From: CADEED01 sp020442965
GTDB taxonomy: Bacteria; Pseudomonadota; Gammaproteobacteria; Steroidobacterales; Steroidobacteraceae
Assembly (NCBI GenBank): GCA_041395525.1
Contig: JAWLAH010000003.1
Location: forward strand, 62,001 to 126,000
Direction: 5' to 3'
Length of the DNA: 64,000 bases
The translations under genes and the position numbers were made by a program. This document shows, one piece after another, positions 7,695 to 16,880 of the stretch. Each line of letters starts with the position of its first letter. The stretch's first letter is position 1. The notes below the pieces were generated by a model. That model was given only the letters and a program-made list of their open reading frames with translations. It was not told where the DNA came from and did not search any database.

Positions 7695-9343
7695 AACTGC
7701 GCGTCGCGCTGCGCTTGATCGAAATTCAGCGCGTGCTGGTGCGCCACGGACTCGACGAGTTCGTACGCGCTACCCACCTCTATCGACCACTGCGGTTCGT
7801 ATTCCTGCTCTCTCCATGGGCGTGGTTTCAGCGTCGACGCGGTGGCACACGCGCGGAACGCTTGCGGCTGGCACTCGAGGAATTAGGCCCGATTTTCGTC
7901 AAGTTCGGCCAGGCGCTATCGACGCGCCGCGATCTTCTGCCGCTCGACATCGCGGATGAGTTGGCCAAGCTGCAAGACCGGGTGCCACCGTTCGACGGAC
8001 AGTTGGCGCGCGAGACGATCGAAGCGGCGCTCGGTAAATCTACGGCAGAGTTGTTTGTGGACTTCGATGTAACACCACTCGCTGCGGCGTCCGTTGCCCA
8101 AGTACACGCCGCAAGACTCAAGAATGCCGACGGAACGCCGGGCACCGCGGTGATCGTCAAGGTGTTGCGGCCGGCCATGCGCGAATTCATCGAGCGAGAT
8201 CTCGAAGTGCTCTACGCGATGGCGCAGCTCGCGGAGCGCTGGTGGGCGGAGAGCAAGCGCCTGCGGCCAATCGAGATAGTAAGCGAATACGAGAAGACCA
8301 TTCTCGATGAACTCGATCTGATGCGCGAGGCAGCCAACGCGACACAACTCAAGCGCAACTTTGCGGGCTCTGCGCTCTTGTACGTGCCGGCAATCTATTG
8401 GGAATTGTGCCGCACGAACGTCATGGTGATGGAGCGCATCTTCGGCATCCAGATCAGCAACATGGCGCGACTGCGTGAACTGGACGTCGACATTCGCAAG
8501 CTAGCGGAAAACGGCGTTGAGATATTTTTCACGCAAGTGTTCCGCCATAACTTCTTCCACGCCGACATGCACCCCGGCAATATCTTTGTGTTGGCCGACG
8601 ACCCCGCAAACCCCGTCTATGCGGCCGTCGACTTTGGCATCGTCGGGACGCTCGATCTCCGCGATCAGCGTTATCTCGCCGAGAATTTTCTGGCCGTATT
8701 CAATCGGGACTATCGCCGCGTGGCTGTCCTGCACGTCGAGTCCGGCTGGGTACCCCGCACTACGCGCGTCGACGAAATGGAGTCGGCTGTACGCACGGTT
8801 TGCGAGCCGATTTTCGACAAGCCATTGAAGGAAATCTCCTTTGGTACCGTACTGCTGCGGCTGTTCGAAATCTCGCGCCGCTTCAACATGACCTTGCAGC
8901 CGCAATTGATCCTCCTGCAGAAGACACTCCTGAATATCGAAGGGCTCGGGCGCGACCTGTATCCAGATCTCGATATCTGGCAGACCGCGAGCCCGATTCT
9001 GCGTAGCTGGATGCGTGACCGATTCAGTACACGATCCGTGTTGCGCTCGATGCGCAGCCAGTTGCCCGACGTGATCGATACGGTCCGTGCCCTGCCCCCG
9101 TTGCTGCGGGTCGCGGCCGAGCGTGCCGAAGACGGACGTCTGCGACTGGGCGTCGAGGCGCTGGAAATCGAGGAACTGCGTCGTGAGATTCAGGCCGACC
9201 GTGCACGACGCGATAGGGTGACGCTCGCCGCGGTTCTGTTATTGGGCGGAATCGTGTGGTTAGCCCTGGCGCGACAACCTGTCTGGCCGGGCTGGGCGCT
9301 GTGTGCTGGTGCCGTGGTGGCGTGGTGGCGGCGATTCTCCTGA
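7691..9343 (+). CDS. ubiB: UbiB, ABC1/ADCK-type atypical kinase for ubiquinone synthesis
   Basis: 550 aa, the family's usual length. Motifs of UbiB kinases: the KxGQ motif in FVKFGQALSTRRDLLP, the Ala-rich loop AAASVAQVHAA, the ATP-site Lys in VIVKVLRP, ELDLMREAANA, the catalytic NFFHADMHPGNIFV and the metal-binding AVDFGIVG. Two hydrophobic segments near the C-terminus (TLAAVLLLGGIVWLALA and GWALCAGAVVAWW) anchor it in the inner membrane. It has ATPase activity and is needed for ubiquinone precursor handling. Start overlaps the ubiJ stop (ATGA); translation is probably coupled. Last gene of the operon. Confidence 0.96.
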   Translation: MKLRVALRLIEIQRVLVRHGLDEFVRATHLYRPLRFVFLLSPWAWFQRRRGGTRAERLRLALEELGPIFVKFGQALSTRRDLLPLDIADELAKLQDRVPPFDGQLARETIEAALGKSTAELFVDFDVTPLAAASVAQVHAARLKNADGTPGTAVIVKVLRPAMREFIERDLEVLYAMAQLAERWWAESKRLRPIEIVSEYEKTILDELDLMREAANATQLKRNFAGSALLYVPAIYWELCRTNVMVMERIFGIQISNMARLRELDVDIRKLAENGVEIFFTQVFRHNFFHADMHPGNIFVLADDPANPVYAAVDFGIVGTLDLRDQRYLAENFLAVFNRDYRRVAVLHVESGWVPRTTRVDEMESAVRTVCEPIFDKPLKEISFGTVLLRLFEISRRFNMTLQPQLILLQKTLLNIEGLGRDLYPDLDIWQTASPILRSWMRDRFSTRSVLRSMRSQLPDVIDTVRALPPLLRVAAERAEDGRLRLGVEALEIEELRREIQADRARRDRVTLAAVLLLGGIVWLALARQPVWPGWALCAGAVVAWWRRFS

Positions 9344-9358
9344 CAGTTGATTCACCCG

Positions 9359-10120
9359 CTAATGGCGCGGCTCGATCCACCACGAATGCGCGACAGCGCA
9401 AGGCTCACCGTCGTCATCGAACAACGCCGTGCCCACTTCATGGCGCCGGCCGCTTACCGAGATGCGCCAGGCGAGCACCGTGCACGATTCGTCGGTGTGC
9501 ACACGTCGCAACACCTGTGCGGTGATCTCGCCGAGCAGCATCATGCGCCCGTCTTGAGCGGCCACGAAGTAGCCGGGACAATCGAGCGCGGCCCAAATGA
9601 ATTCCGCGCAAACCTTCCCATCCGCATCCGCTAACAGCGGGTCAGGGATCCAGGGCGCCGCGACACGCATGCTATCGAGCCGCCCGGCGAACAGCCGCAT
9701 GCCGTCACCGCGCTCGCGATGCGTACCACAGACAAAGCATTCCGGAAATGCATGGTGCTTGAAGCCTGCAAAATGTCGCGATGCGGCTAGCGCCTCTGGA
9801 TAAGTAGCCGGCCGTGGCGCCTGCAGGACCATCGCCGAGGGCCGCGCCAGTGCGATCACGCGGTCGTCACCGTCCGGAGTGTTCCGTTCAATGAGCTGCA
9901 ACGTACCTGACAGTTCGCCCGGAACACTCTGTACTAACAGATCGCACTCCAGCGGCGGCGGCCGTACCAAGCGCACGGTCACGACCGGCGCCGCGACCTG
10001 GGCCGCCAACAAACCAGCACAATACCCACCATTGGACGAGTGAGCAGGTCCACGAAAGCGATGCGCGATTCGCATGATGCGATCGGTGTTGGTGGCGCCA
10101 ATGACCTCGACGTCGGTCAT
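9359..10120 (-). CDS. Hot-dog-fold thioesterase-like protein
   Basis: 253 aa from ATG 10120, chosen because it overlaps the upstream stop as ATGA. The C-terminal half carries FPECFVCGTHRERGDGMRLF, then EFIWAALDCPGYF and an AVAHSWWIEP end. This pattern occurs in uncharacterised proteins with a double hot-dog fold related to acyl-CoA thioesterases. The N-terminal half (RFRGPAHSSNGGYCAGLLA, TVRLVRPPPLECDLLV) looks like the first hot-dog unit. Substrate unknown. It is the last gene of a leftward run that continues from trpA through the MFS and VOC genes, so it may be transcribed with the trp operon. Confidence 0.62.
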   Translation of the reverse strand: MTDVEVIGATNTDRIMRIAHRFRGPAHSSNGGYCAGLLAAQVAAPVVTVRLVRPPPLECDLLVQSVPGELSGTLQLIERNTPDGDDRVIALARPSAMVLQAPRPATYPEALAASRHFAGFKHHAFPECFVCGTHRERGDGMRLFAGRLDSMRVAAPWIPDPLLADADGKVCAEFIWAALDCPGYFVAAQDGRMMLLGEITAQVLRRVHTDESCTVLAWRISVSGRRHEVGTALFDDDGEPCAVAHSWWIEPRH

Positions 10121-10521
10121 TGCTGCACTTCGCACAGCTGTATGTCGGCGCCGAATATATCCTCAGGATCGATATCGACGATTCGCCAGTTGTCGAGACC
10201 GATGCGTGGTGCTGCGGTCGTCGTAGCAGCGCCCGCAGCATGCACGGCGTCCATTGCCACTGCCAGATCCTGCACCGCGAACGACAGCAAAAACAGACCT
10301 TCGCCACGCTCGGCGAGCCGCTTTGCGGGCAGCGTGTCCGCACGCGTCGGCTGCACCAGGACGATCCAGGTGGGGCCACAGAGAAAGCGCCGCGTCACGA
10401 CGCCGCGGGCCGCCAGCTCCTCGCGTGGACCGACTTCGACTCCAAACAACTGGGTGTAACGCGCAGCGGCCGCATCGATGTCGCGAACGAGTAGGTTCAG
10501 ATGATGCACAGCTTGCAACAC
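10117..10521 (-). CDS. Single-domain VOC protein
   Basis: 134 aa, one vicinal-oxygen-chelate domain: VHHLNLLVRDIDAAAARYTQ at the start, an inner VQPTRADTLP strand, and a terminal DPEDIFGADIQLCEV. The pattern resembles methylmalonyl-CoA epimerase or glyoxalase-like members, but the C-terminal metal-ligand region is not canonical enough to assign a reaction. It sits 42 bases after the MFS gene and overlaps the hot-dog gene by 4 bases, so the last two genes are translationally coupled. Confidence 0.75.
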   Translation of the reverse strand: MLQAVHHLNLLVRDIDAAAARYTQLFGVEVGPREELAARGVVTRRFLCGPTWIVLVQPTRADTLPAKRLAERGEGLFLLSFAVQDLAVAMDAVHAAGAATTTAAPRIGLDNWRIVDIDPEDIFGADIQLCEVQQ

Positions 10522-10563
10522 GATTGGGTCCCCGAGATTGTCTCAACACGCGGAGCGTGTCGA

Positions 10564-11787
10564 TCATTCTGAAGACTTGGCGGACGAGCGGCAAGCGATG
10601 CGCCACAGAATCAGCGCAGTCCAGACAGCCGCGGCGGACAGCAGTGCCAGATGCGTGAGATCTGCTTGCACGAGCGGCACCAGAAAGCCGATCGTGATGC
10701 TGGCGACGATCAGCGCCACGAATGTCTGCATCGATGCCGCCGCGCCGCGCGCTGCCGGAAACAGATCCAGCATTCGCAGCGTCAGGATCGGAAATATGAG
10801 CTGTGTGGCGATGCCAGTCAGAAAGAGCATGACCTGCTGCAGCCAGATCGGCACGGCGTCCAGCTGCCAATGCAGGACCACGCGCACGGAACACGCAATC
10901 ACGCCGATCGCGAAGCCGACCGCTGCCTGGCGCATCGGCGGGATGCGCCCAGCCAAGCGCCCGGACAGGGTCGCACCGATGGTGAAGCCGCCCACGACCG
11001 GCAAGAACAACCAGAAGAACTGCGTCTCGCTGTAGCCCCAATGATCGAATACGATCGCTGGTGCGGCACCAATGTAGCCGAACACGCCAGCGAACGTGAG
11101 TGCCGCCGCCAGGGCTAACAACAGGAATTCCCGATGAGCGGCGACCCGGGTTGATGCTGCTAGTAGCTGCCGCACTGCGAGACGCGTGCGACGCTCTGGC
11201 GGGTGAGTCTCCGGCAGCTTGAGCGCAGAGGTAACAGCGAGTGCAGTGCCGAACAGCGCCAGAAACGCGAACACGGCGCGCCAACCGAGGGCGACGTGGA
11301 TCCACCCGCCCACGACGGGCGCGAGCGCCGGCGCGACGCCAAATATGAGCGACACCAGGCTCATCAGCTTCTGCGCCTGCGGCCCGTGATAGAGATCGCG
11401 CACGATCGCTCGGCCAACGACCATTCCGGCGCCCGCGGTGGCTCCCTGCACGACACGAAACGCCAACAGCGACCCGAAGCTTGGCGCGAACACGCAGGCC
11501 AGCGAACCCGCCGTGTAGATTGCCAAACCCCACAGGATCACAGGGCGCCGCCCGACGGCATCTGACATGGGGCCAAAGAAAATTGCGGTAAATGCGTAAG
11601 GCAGCATGTAAGCCGTGAGTGTTTGCTGCATCTGCCAGGATGCGACACCGAATTCCTGCTCCATCGCGCGGAAAGCCGGAAAAAAGGTATCGATCGAAAA
11701 CGGGCTCACCATCGATAGCCCAGCGAGCAGCGCGGCCAGCCCGAGGTAGCCCGTCCTCGAGCTCGCTACAGCGGTCGGCACGCTCAC
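10564..11787 (-). CDS. MFS transporter, Bcr/CflA drug-resistance type
   Basis: 407 aa with about 12 membrane helices. The DHA1 motifs are clear: SIDTFFPAFRAM in helix 1, GPMSDAVGRRPVILWGL (motif A) in loop 2-3, RVVQGATAGAGMVVGRAIVRD in helix 4 (motif B region) and LIFGVAPALAPVVGGWI (motif C of exporters). This marks a proton-driven drug or metabolite exporter. Its ATG overlaps the trpA stop by 4 bases, an unusual attachment of an exporter to a trp operon; it may export an indole-type or aromatic compound, but that is inference only. Confidence 0.88.
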   Translation of the reverse strand: MSVPTAVASSRTGYLGLAALLAGLSMVSPFSIDTFFPAFRAMEQEFGVASWQMQQTLTAYMLPYAFTAIFFGPMSDAVGRRPVILWGLAIYTAGSLACVFAPSFGSLLAFRVVQGATAGAGMVVGRAIVRDLYHGPQAQKLMSLVSLIFGVAPALAPVVGGWIHVALGWRAVFAFLALFGTALAVTSALKLPETHPPERRTRLAVRQLLAASTRVAAHREFLLLALAAALTFAGVFGYIGAAPAIVFDHWGYSETQFFWLFLPVVGGFTIGATLSGRLAGRIPPMRQAAVGFAIGVIACSVRVVLHWQLDAVPIWLQQVMLFLTGIATQLIFPILTLRMLDLFPAARGAAASMQTFVALIVASITIGFLVPLVQADLTHLALLSAAAVWTALILWRIACRSSAKSSE

Positions 11788-12581
11788 TCGCCGGGACGAA
11801 GCGACCGCAGGAACGCCCCCGGATCACCGCCTTGCTCGAGCACCTCGACCAACGCCGACCCGACGATGACGCCCGCGACATGCTTTTGCAGGTCACGAAC
11901 TTGCGTGACCGATCGGATGCCGAAACCGGCGCAGACTGGAACCGGGGACACGGCCGTGACTCGATCGAGGTAGGTCGTTACCTCCTGCGGCACGGCGACG
12001 GACTTGCCAGTCGTGCCAGTCATGGTGACCGCGTACAGAAAGCCTTCACTAACTGCTGCCACTTCACGCAATCGCTTGTCAGTTGTTACCGGGGTCGCCA
12101 TTTGAATGAGTGCGACACCTTCGCGTCGCAGTGCGCGCCGGAAATCGTCGCTCTCATCGTATGGCAGGTCCGGCACGATGAAGCCGCAGATACCCGCGCG
12201 CTGCGCGGCCGCCGGCAACTCATCGAAGCCGAAAGCCAGCAAGGGGTTCAGATAGCTCATCAGAATGAGCGGTGCTTGCGGTCGCGGCATGTCATGCAAT
12301 TCGCCTAGCAACCAACGCAGCGTGACACCCTGCGCGAGTGCGCCTTGGCTCGAACGCTGGATCGTCATGCCGTCGGCCATCGGGTCGGTAAACGGCACGC
12401 CGATCTCGACCACGTCAGCCGCTGCGCCGATTTCTGTCAGATGGGCGCGAAACTTGTCTTTGGCGGGGTAGCCAGCGGTCAAAAAGGCCACAATTGCTGG
12501 CTGACCTCTCGTGTTGGCGGCCGTGATCGCCGCGGTGATCCGCTCGTGTGGTGCGACAGATTGCTCTCGCTGCTCACTCAC
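11784..12581 (-). CDS. trpA: Tryptophan synthase alpha chain
   Basis: 265 aa. TrpA cleaves indole-3-glycerol phosphate to indole and glyceraldehyde 3-phosphate and channels indole to TrpB. Visible: AFLTAGYPA, VEIGVPFTDPMADG with the catalytic Glu59 and Asp70, ILMSYLNPLLAFG, GFIVPDLPYDES, and the phosphate site PVCAGFGIRS plus VIVGSALVE. The loop usually reading SLTGVTG is here TMTGTTGKS, a variant still containing the Thr-Gly. It overlaps trpB by 4 bases and the MFS gene by 4 bases. Confidence 0.97.
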   Translation of the reverse strand: MSEQREQSVAPHERITAAITAANTRGQPAIVAFLTAGYPAKDKFRAHLTEIGAAADVVEIGVPFTDPMADGMTIQRSSQGALAQGVTLRWLLGELHDMPRPQAPLILMSYLNPLLAFGFDELPAAAQRAGICGFIVPDLPYDESDDFRRALRREGVALIQMATPVTTDKRLREVAAVSEGFLYAVTMTGTTGKSVAVPQEVTTYLDRVTAVSPVPVCAGFGIRSVTQVRDLQKHVAGVIVGSALVEVLEQGGDPGAFLRSLRPGE

Positions 12582-13837
12582 AGTTGCGCCCGTCCACCAT
12601 TGTCACCCAGCAGCGTACGTTGCAGCGTCGACATGTCCTTGTCGCCGCGTCCCGAGAGCGTGATCAGAATGCGCTTCATCGGATGCCGCTCGGCCCAGCG
12701 CTTGGCGCGCGCAAAAGCGTGCGCACTCTCGATGGCCGGCAGAATTCCTTCCAAGCGTGAACATTCGGCGAGTGCCGCGAGTGCCTCGCCGTCGGTCGCA
12801 CTTTCGTAGCGGACCCGGCCCGCCCAGAGCAACAGGGAATGCTCCGGTCCCACACCAGGGTAGTCGAGCCCTGCCGAGACAGACTCTGTCTCTTGAATCT
12901 GGCCGTCGGCGTCCTGCAGCAGCAACGAGTAACTACCCTGCAGGACGCCGGGCCGACCGTAAACCAGGGTCGCGGCGTTGCGGCCCAGCGCGCTACTCGT
13001 GCCACCAGCTTCCACCCCCACGATTTCGACACTCTGGTCGCCAACAAACGGCACGAAGCTGCCGATCGCGTTGGAACCGCCGCCGACGCAGGCGAACACG
13101 ACGTCCGGCAACGCTCCCGCTTGCGCGAGCATTTGCGCGCGCGCTTCGCGGCCGATGACGGATTGGAGTTCACGCACGAGCCACGGATAGGGGTGCGGAC
13201 CCACCGCCGAACCGATGAGGTAGTAAGTATCGATCGGATCGGATACCCAGTCGCGCAGTGCCTCATCGATCGCGGCGCGCAGCGTGCGGTCGCCGCCAGT
13301 GACCGGCACTACCTCGGCACCTAACAGTTTGATGCGGCCCACATTCGGGGCTTGCCTCTCCATATCGACCGCACCCATGTAAACCGTGCAGGGTAGACCG
13401 ATCCGCGCGCACGCCGCAGCGCTCGCGACACCATGCTGGCCCGCGCCGGTCTCGGCGATGATGCGCTTGGCGCCGAGACGCTTTGCCAGCAGCGCCTGAC
13501 CGATCGCGTTATTGATCTTGTGAGCGCCGGTGTGCGCCAGATCCTCGCGCTTGAGCCACACATCCGCACCCCAGGCGGCCGACAGGCGTGCCGCATGACT
13601 GAGAGCAGTGGGTCGACCGACCCAGCTCGTGAGTTCGCGCGTCAGTTCAGCCTGGAAATCCGTGCTGCGCAGGTGCTCGCGAATTCCCGCCTCGAGCCGG
13701 TCCAGCGCAGGAATGAGCGTCTCTGGCACATAACGACCGCCGAAGGGCCCGAATCGTCCTTTGGCATCAGGAAATTTCCCGGCGACTTCATCGGCTAACA
13801 ACTGTGCCGATTCCTGTTGCGAGATGGATGACTTCAT
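12578..13837 (-). CDS. trpB: Tryptophan synthase beta chain
   Basis: 419 aa. TrpB condenses indole and serine with pyridoxal phosphate. The PLP lysine is Lys107 in EDLAHTGAHKINNAIGQ; the phosphate-binding loop GGGSN is at 251-255; RIIAETGAGQHGVASA and DTYYLIGSAVGPHPYP are typical. It is the normal TrpB1 form that works with TrpA, as shown by the partner overlapping at its 3' end. Overlaps trpF by 4 bases. Confidence 0.98.
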   Translation of the reverse strand: MKSSISQQESAQLLADEVAGKFPDAKGRFGPFGGRYVPETLIPALDRLEAGIREHLRSTDFQAELTRELTSWVGRPTALSHAARLSAAWGADVWLKREDLAHTGAHKINNAIGQALLAKRLGAKRIIAETGAGQHGVASAAACARIGLPCTVYMGAVDMERQAPNVGRIKLLGAEVVPVTGGDRTLRAAIDEALRDWVSDPIDTYYLIGSAVGPHPYPWLVRELQSVIGREARAQMLAQAGALPDVVFACVGGGSNAIGSFVPFVGDQSVEIVGVEAGGTSSALGRNAATLVYGRPGVLQGSYSLLLQDADGQIQETESVSAGLDYPGVGPEHSLLLWAGRVRYESATDGEALAALAECSRLEGILPAIESAHAFARAKRWAERHPMKRILITLSGRGDKDMSTLQRTLLGDNGGRAQL

Positions 13838-14439
13838 CGAACGATCTCCGCTGCTGCCGCTCTGGCAGCCGCCACAAAGCTACTGATTCTGGCAGCATTC
13901 TTCACGCCTGGCGCGTCCTCTACGCCGCTCGACACGTCAACCCCAAACGGGCGAACCGCCTTGATCGCCGCGCGGATGTTCGCGGCACTCAAGCCACCCG
14001 CCAGGATCACTTGCGTCCGCTCAGCCACGTCAGCTGCTTGCCGCCAGTCCGCCACCTGCCCGCTGCCGCTGGTCGGACCTTCGAACACTGCCCGCGGCGG
14101 CAGGGATGCAGGCAGAATCGAGCCGGCACGCAAGACGGGCAACACTTCGAGCGAGTCCGGCAGCGTCAGGTGCGCGAGATCCTCGTGGTCGGTCTGCAGC
14201 ACGTCGGGCATGAAGTCGCTCAGGAGCGTGGCCACCACTGCGGGATCTGGCTGTCGGGTCACCGCGATGCAGCGCAGCTTGCCGCGCGCGGGTGCCGCCA
14301 GCTCGTTCGCCTGGGAGACGGTCACACGACGCGGCGACGCCGCGAACACGAAGCCGATCGCATCGACACCTGCAGCCAGTGCGGCCTCCACTGCCGCCGC
14401 TGTCGTCATGCCACAGATCTTGATCCACAGCGCCGTCAT
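13834..14439 (-). CDS. trpF: Phosphoribosylanthranilate isomerase
   Basis: 201 aa TIM-barrel enzyme that converts phosphoribosylanthranilate to the carboxyphenylamino-deoxyribulose phosphate. The N-terminal WIKICGMTTAAAVEAA holds the catalytic Cys; GVDAIGFVFAASPRRVT and the C-terminal GVDVSSGVEDAPGVKN phosphate site follow. It is a separate gene here rather than a trpC-trpF fusion as in enterobacteria. Overlaps both neighbours by 4 bases. Confidence 0.96.
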   Translation of the reverse strand: MTALWIKICGMTTAAAVEAALAAGVDAIGFVFAASPRRVTVSQANELAAPARGKLRCIAVTRQPDPAVVATLLSDFMPDVLQTDHEDLAHLTLPDSLEVLPVLRAGSILPASLPPRAVFEGPTSGSGQVADWRQAADVAERTQVILAGGLSAANIRAAIKAVRPFGVDVSSGVEDAPGVKNAARISSFVAAARAAAAEIVR

Positions 14440-15263
14440 GCCAGGGCTCGTCTGGCCGCCGTGAGCATTGCACCGATCAAGATAGCAGGATCCCGATGCA
14501 CCATCAGTGCGCTACCAACCAGAGCCAGTTGATAACCGACCGCGGCCATGCGCGCGGCGTCCTGCGGCGTTGCGACGCCACTCTCCGCAACGCGCAGAAC
14601 GCTACTCGGCAGCCTCGGCGCCAGCAACTCGAGCCTGCCCGGAACAACCTGCAGACTGACGAGATCGCGGCAATTGACTCCGACTAATAACTTGTGACGA
14701 CTGCTGGCTTGCGCCGTGACCAAGATTTCGGCGAGCTCGATATCCGCCTCGTCGAACGCCTCCAGCAAGACGAACAATCCGTGCTCGAGCGCAGTGTCGA
14801 TCAATTGCTCCAGGATCGCTCGTGGCAGCATTCGCAAGATCACCAACACACCGCCGGCGCCTGACGCGCGCGCCTCGAGCACCTGATACGGATCTACCAG
14901 AAAATCCTTGCGCATCGCCGGGACAGCGAGCGGTGTTAGTGCATCGGCGGCAGTCGTTAGATCTGACATCGATCCATCGAAGCGGGTCGGCTCCGTCAGA
15001 ACCGACACGGCAGCGACGCCGGCGCCGGCATAGGCGACGACGCGATCGGTCGCAGGAGTGCTGGTCGTCGACTGCAGCAGGCCAACGGCCGGTGACCGCA
15101 GCTTCACCTCGGCGATCAGATCGAATCCGCCGCCCAGTCGCAGTGACGGCGGCGCCGCCAGATCTTTGATTCGCGCCAGCAGCTCCACTGCCGGCATCGC
15201 CCCGGTCGCGACGTCGACGCGCTGTCGGCTCATCACCGCCATGTCGTGCAGGAAATCGGTCAT
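14436..15263 (-). CDS. trpC: Indole-3-glycerol phosphate synthase
   Basis: 275 aa. TrpC closes the indole ring. AEVKLRSPAVG (residues 51-61) contains the conserved Glu52 and Lys54, followed by PAMRKDFLVDPYQVLEAR with the second catalytic Lys, LLVGVNCRDL, VAESGV and ALVGSALM. The Ser after the first Lys is shifted from the usual KRASPSKG to KLRSPAVG. Overlaps trpD and trpF by 4 bases each. Confidence 0.96.
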   Translation of the reverse strand: MTDFLHDMAVMSRQRVDVATGAMPAVELLARIKDLAAPPSLRLGGGFDLIAEVKLRSPAVGLLQSTTSTPATDRVVAYAGAGVAAVSVLTEPTRFDGSMSDLTTAADALTPLAVPAMRKDFLVDPYQVLEARASGAGGVLVILRMLPRAILEQLIDTALEHGLFVLLEAFDEADIELAEILVTAQASSRHKLLVGVNCRDLVSLQVVPGRLELLAPRLPSSVLRVAESGVATPQDAARMAAVGYQLALVGSALMVHRDPAILIGAMLTAARRALA

Positions 15264-16306
15264 GCGCGCTTGAACCGCGCGAGCCGTCGCAACAGCTCGC
15301 CGCCCGCGCCGGATTCGATCGCCTTGGCGGCGCGCTCCACGCCATCGCGAGGCCCGGTTGCATTGCCCGTCACTTCGAGCGCCAGCGCCGCGCCTAACAA
15401 TAGTGCGTCGCGGTGCGGCCCACGATCCTCACCGCTGAGCGTCGAGCCCAATGCCGCGGCGTTGTGCACCGCGTCGCCACCAGCCAAGTCCCGGGCCGTG
15501 CAGCGCGCCAGACCATAGTCCTCCGGTGACCGATCGGATTCCGTCACCGCACCGTCGCGGACGTCGAACAGCCTGAAAGGTCCGATCGGCGTCGGTTCGT
15601 CCCAACCATCGGCCCCATGAATCACGAAGCCGCGACGTGTCGGCAGGCCGGCGAGCGTCGCCGCCATCAGCCGCGCGGTCGCCAGATCGAATGCTCCTAA
15701 CACGTGATAGGGTGGCTGGGCAGGATTGGTGAGGGGCCCGAGGATGTTGAAAATCGTCCGTACACCGAGCGCCTGACGAATGGGCGCGACGGCCTTCATG
15801 GCCGGATGATAGTGCGGCGCGAACAGGAACGTGAACCCTGTTTCGGAAAAGCAGCGACCGGCAGACTGCTCATCGAGCGGCAACCCCAATCCGAGACACT
15901 CCAGCACGTCGGCACTTCCGCAGCGACTGGAGACTGAGCGATTTCCATGCTTCACCACTCCCACACCACACGCCGCTGTTAGCAACGCGGCACCGGTCGA
16001 TAGGTTGAGGCTGCCCGAGGCATCACCTCCCGTGCCAACGATATCGACCATCACTGCATCCGTCGGGATGTCAGGTCGGCGAGCGAGCGAACGCATTGCG
16101 AGCGCAAAGCCGCGCAGCTCTGCGGCCACCACGCCCTTGGCGCGCAGCGCGGCCAGAACGGCCCCGGCGAGTGGCGGCGGAACATCGGCGGTCGCCAGTT
16201 CCCGCAGCAATGCGACCGATTCGGCCTCGCTAAGGTTCTGGCGCTCCAACAAACGTTCGAGAAACCCGCGCAGCATTGCCGTGGCGATCGGGATGTCAGC
16301 GGTCAT
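15260..16306 (-). CDS. trpD: Anthranilate phosphoribosyltransferase
   Basis: 348 aa. TrpD attaches phosphoribosyl pyrophosphate to anthranilate. Residues GTGGD (91-95), NLST (101-104), KHGNRSVSSRCGSADVLE (from 119) form the PRPP and anthranilate sites; the later VRTIFNILGPLTNPA is also diagnostic. It starts 11 bases inside trpG, so the two are translationally coupled. TrpG and TrpD are separate proteins, unlike the E. coli fusion. Confidence 0.97.
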   Translation of the reverse strand: MTADIPIATAMLRGFLERLLERQNLSEAESVALLRELATADVPPPLAGAVLAALRAKGVVAAELRGFALAMRSLARRPDIPTDAVMVDIVGTGGDASGSLNLSTGAALLTAACGVGVVKHGNRSVSSRCGSADVLECLGLGLPLDEQSAGRCFSETGFTFLFAPHYHPAMKAVAPIRQALGVRTIFNILGPLTNPAQPPYHVLGAFDLATARLMAATLAGLPTRRGFVIHGADGWDEPTPIGPFRLFDVRDGAVTESDRSPEDYGLARCTARDLAGGDAVHNAAALGSTLSGEDRGPHRDALLLGAALALEVTGNATGPRDGVERAAKAIESGAGGELLRRLARFKRA

Positions 16307-16880
16307 AGTGGAGCGCCAGGAAGTTACCCAGCAACTTGGGGCCGTCCGGCGTCAGCACGCTCTCAGGGTGAAATTGCACACCCTCGACAAGAAGGTCCCG
16401 ATGGCGAACGCCCATGATCTCCTGGTCGGACGTTTGCGCCGTAACAATCAACGCTGACGGTAGTTTGTCCGGCGCAGCGATCAAAGAGTGATAGCGGCCG
16501 ACTTCCGCGGGCTGCGGCAAGCCGACGAACACGCCTTCTTCGTCGTGCGAGATCACTGAGGTCTTGCCATGCATCAGCCGCTCCGCTCGTACGACCTGGC
16601 CACCGAATGCCTCGACGATCGACTGATGCCCGAGGCACACGCCGAGTATCGGCACCGCACCCGCAAAGGCCTTGATCATCTCGATCGAGACGCCAGCGCG
16701 CGTCGGCGTACCCGGCCCCGGCGAGATGCACAGATGCGTGGGCCCAAGCTCACGCGCTTCGCTCACACTGATTGCATCGTTGCGATACACAATCACCTCG
16801 GCACCAAGCACCAGGAATGCCTGTACGAGGTTGTAGGTAAATGAGTCGTAGTTGTCGATCAGCAGCAGCTTGGGACTCAT
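16296..16880 (-). CDS. trpG: Anthranilate synthase glutamine amidotransferase subunit
   Basis: 194 aa class I glutamine amidotransferase that supplies ammonia to TrpE. Triad: Cys82 in GVCLGHQSIVEAFGG, His171 and Glu173 in VQFHPESVLT. LIDNYDSFTYNLVQ at the start and ISPGPGTP are typical of TrpG/PabA. Because there is no other amidotransferase in the window it could also serve PabB, a dual use known in some bacteria. Overlaps trpE by 4 bases. Confidence 0.96.
   Translation of the reverse strand: MSPKLLLIDNYDSFTYNLVQAFLVLGAEVIVYRNDAISVSEARELGPTHLCISPGPGTPTRAGVSIEMIKAFAGAVPILGVCLGHQSIVEAFGGQVVRAERLMHGKTSVISHDEEGVFVGLPQPAEVGRYHSLIAAPDKLPSALIVTAQTSDQEIMGVRHRDLLVEGVQFHPESVLTPDGPKLLGNFLALHYDR

Noticed and set aside
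10163..11896. Leftward open frame of 577 codons over the MFS and VOC genes.
   Set aside because: Arg-rich shadow in another frame; MFS and VOC frames carry clear family motifs.
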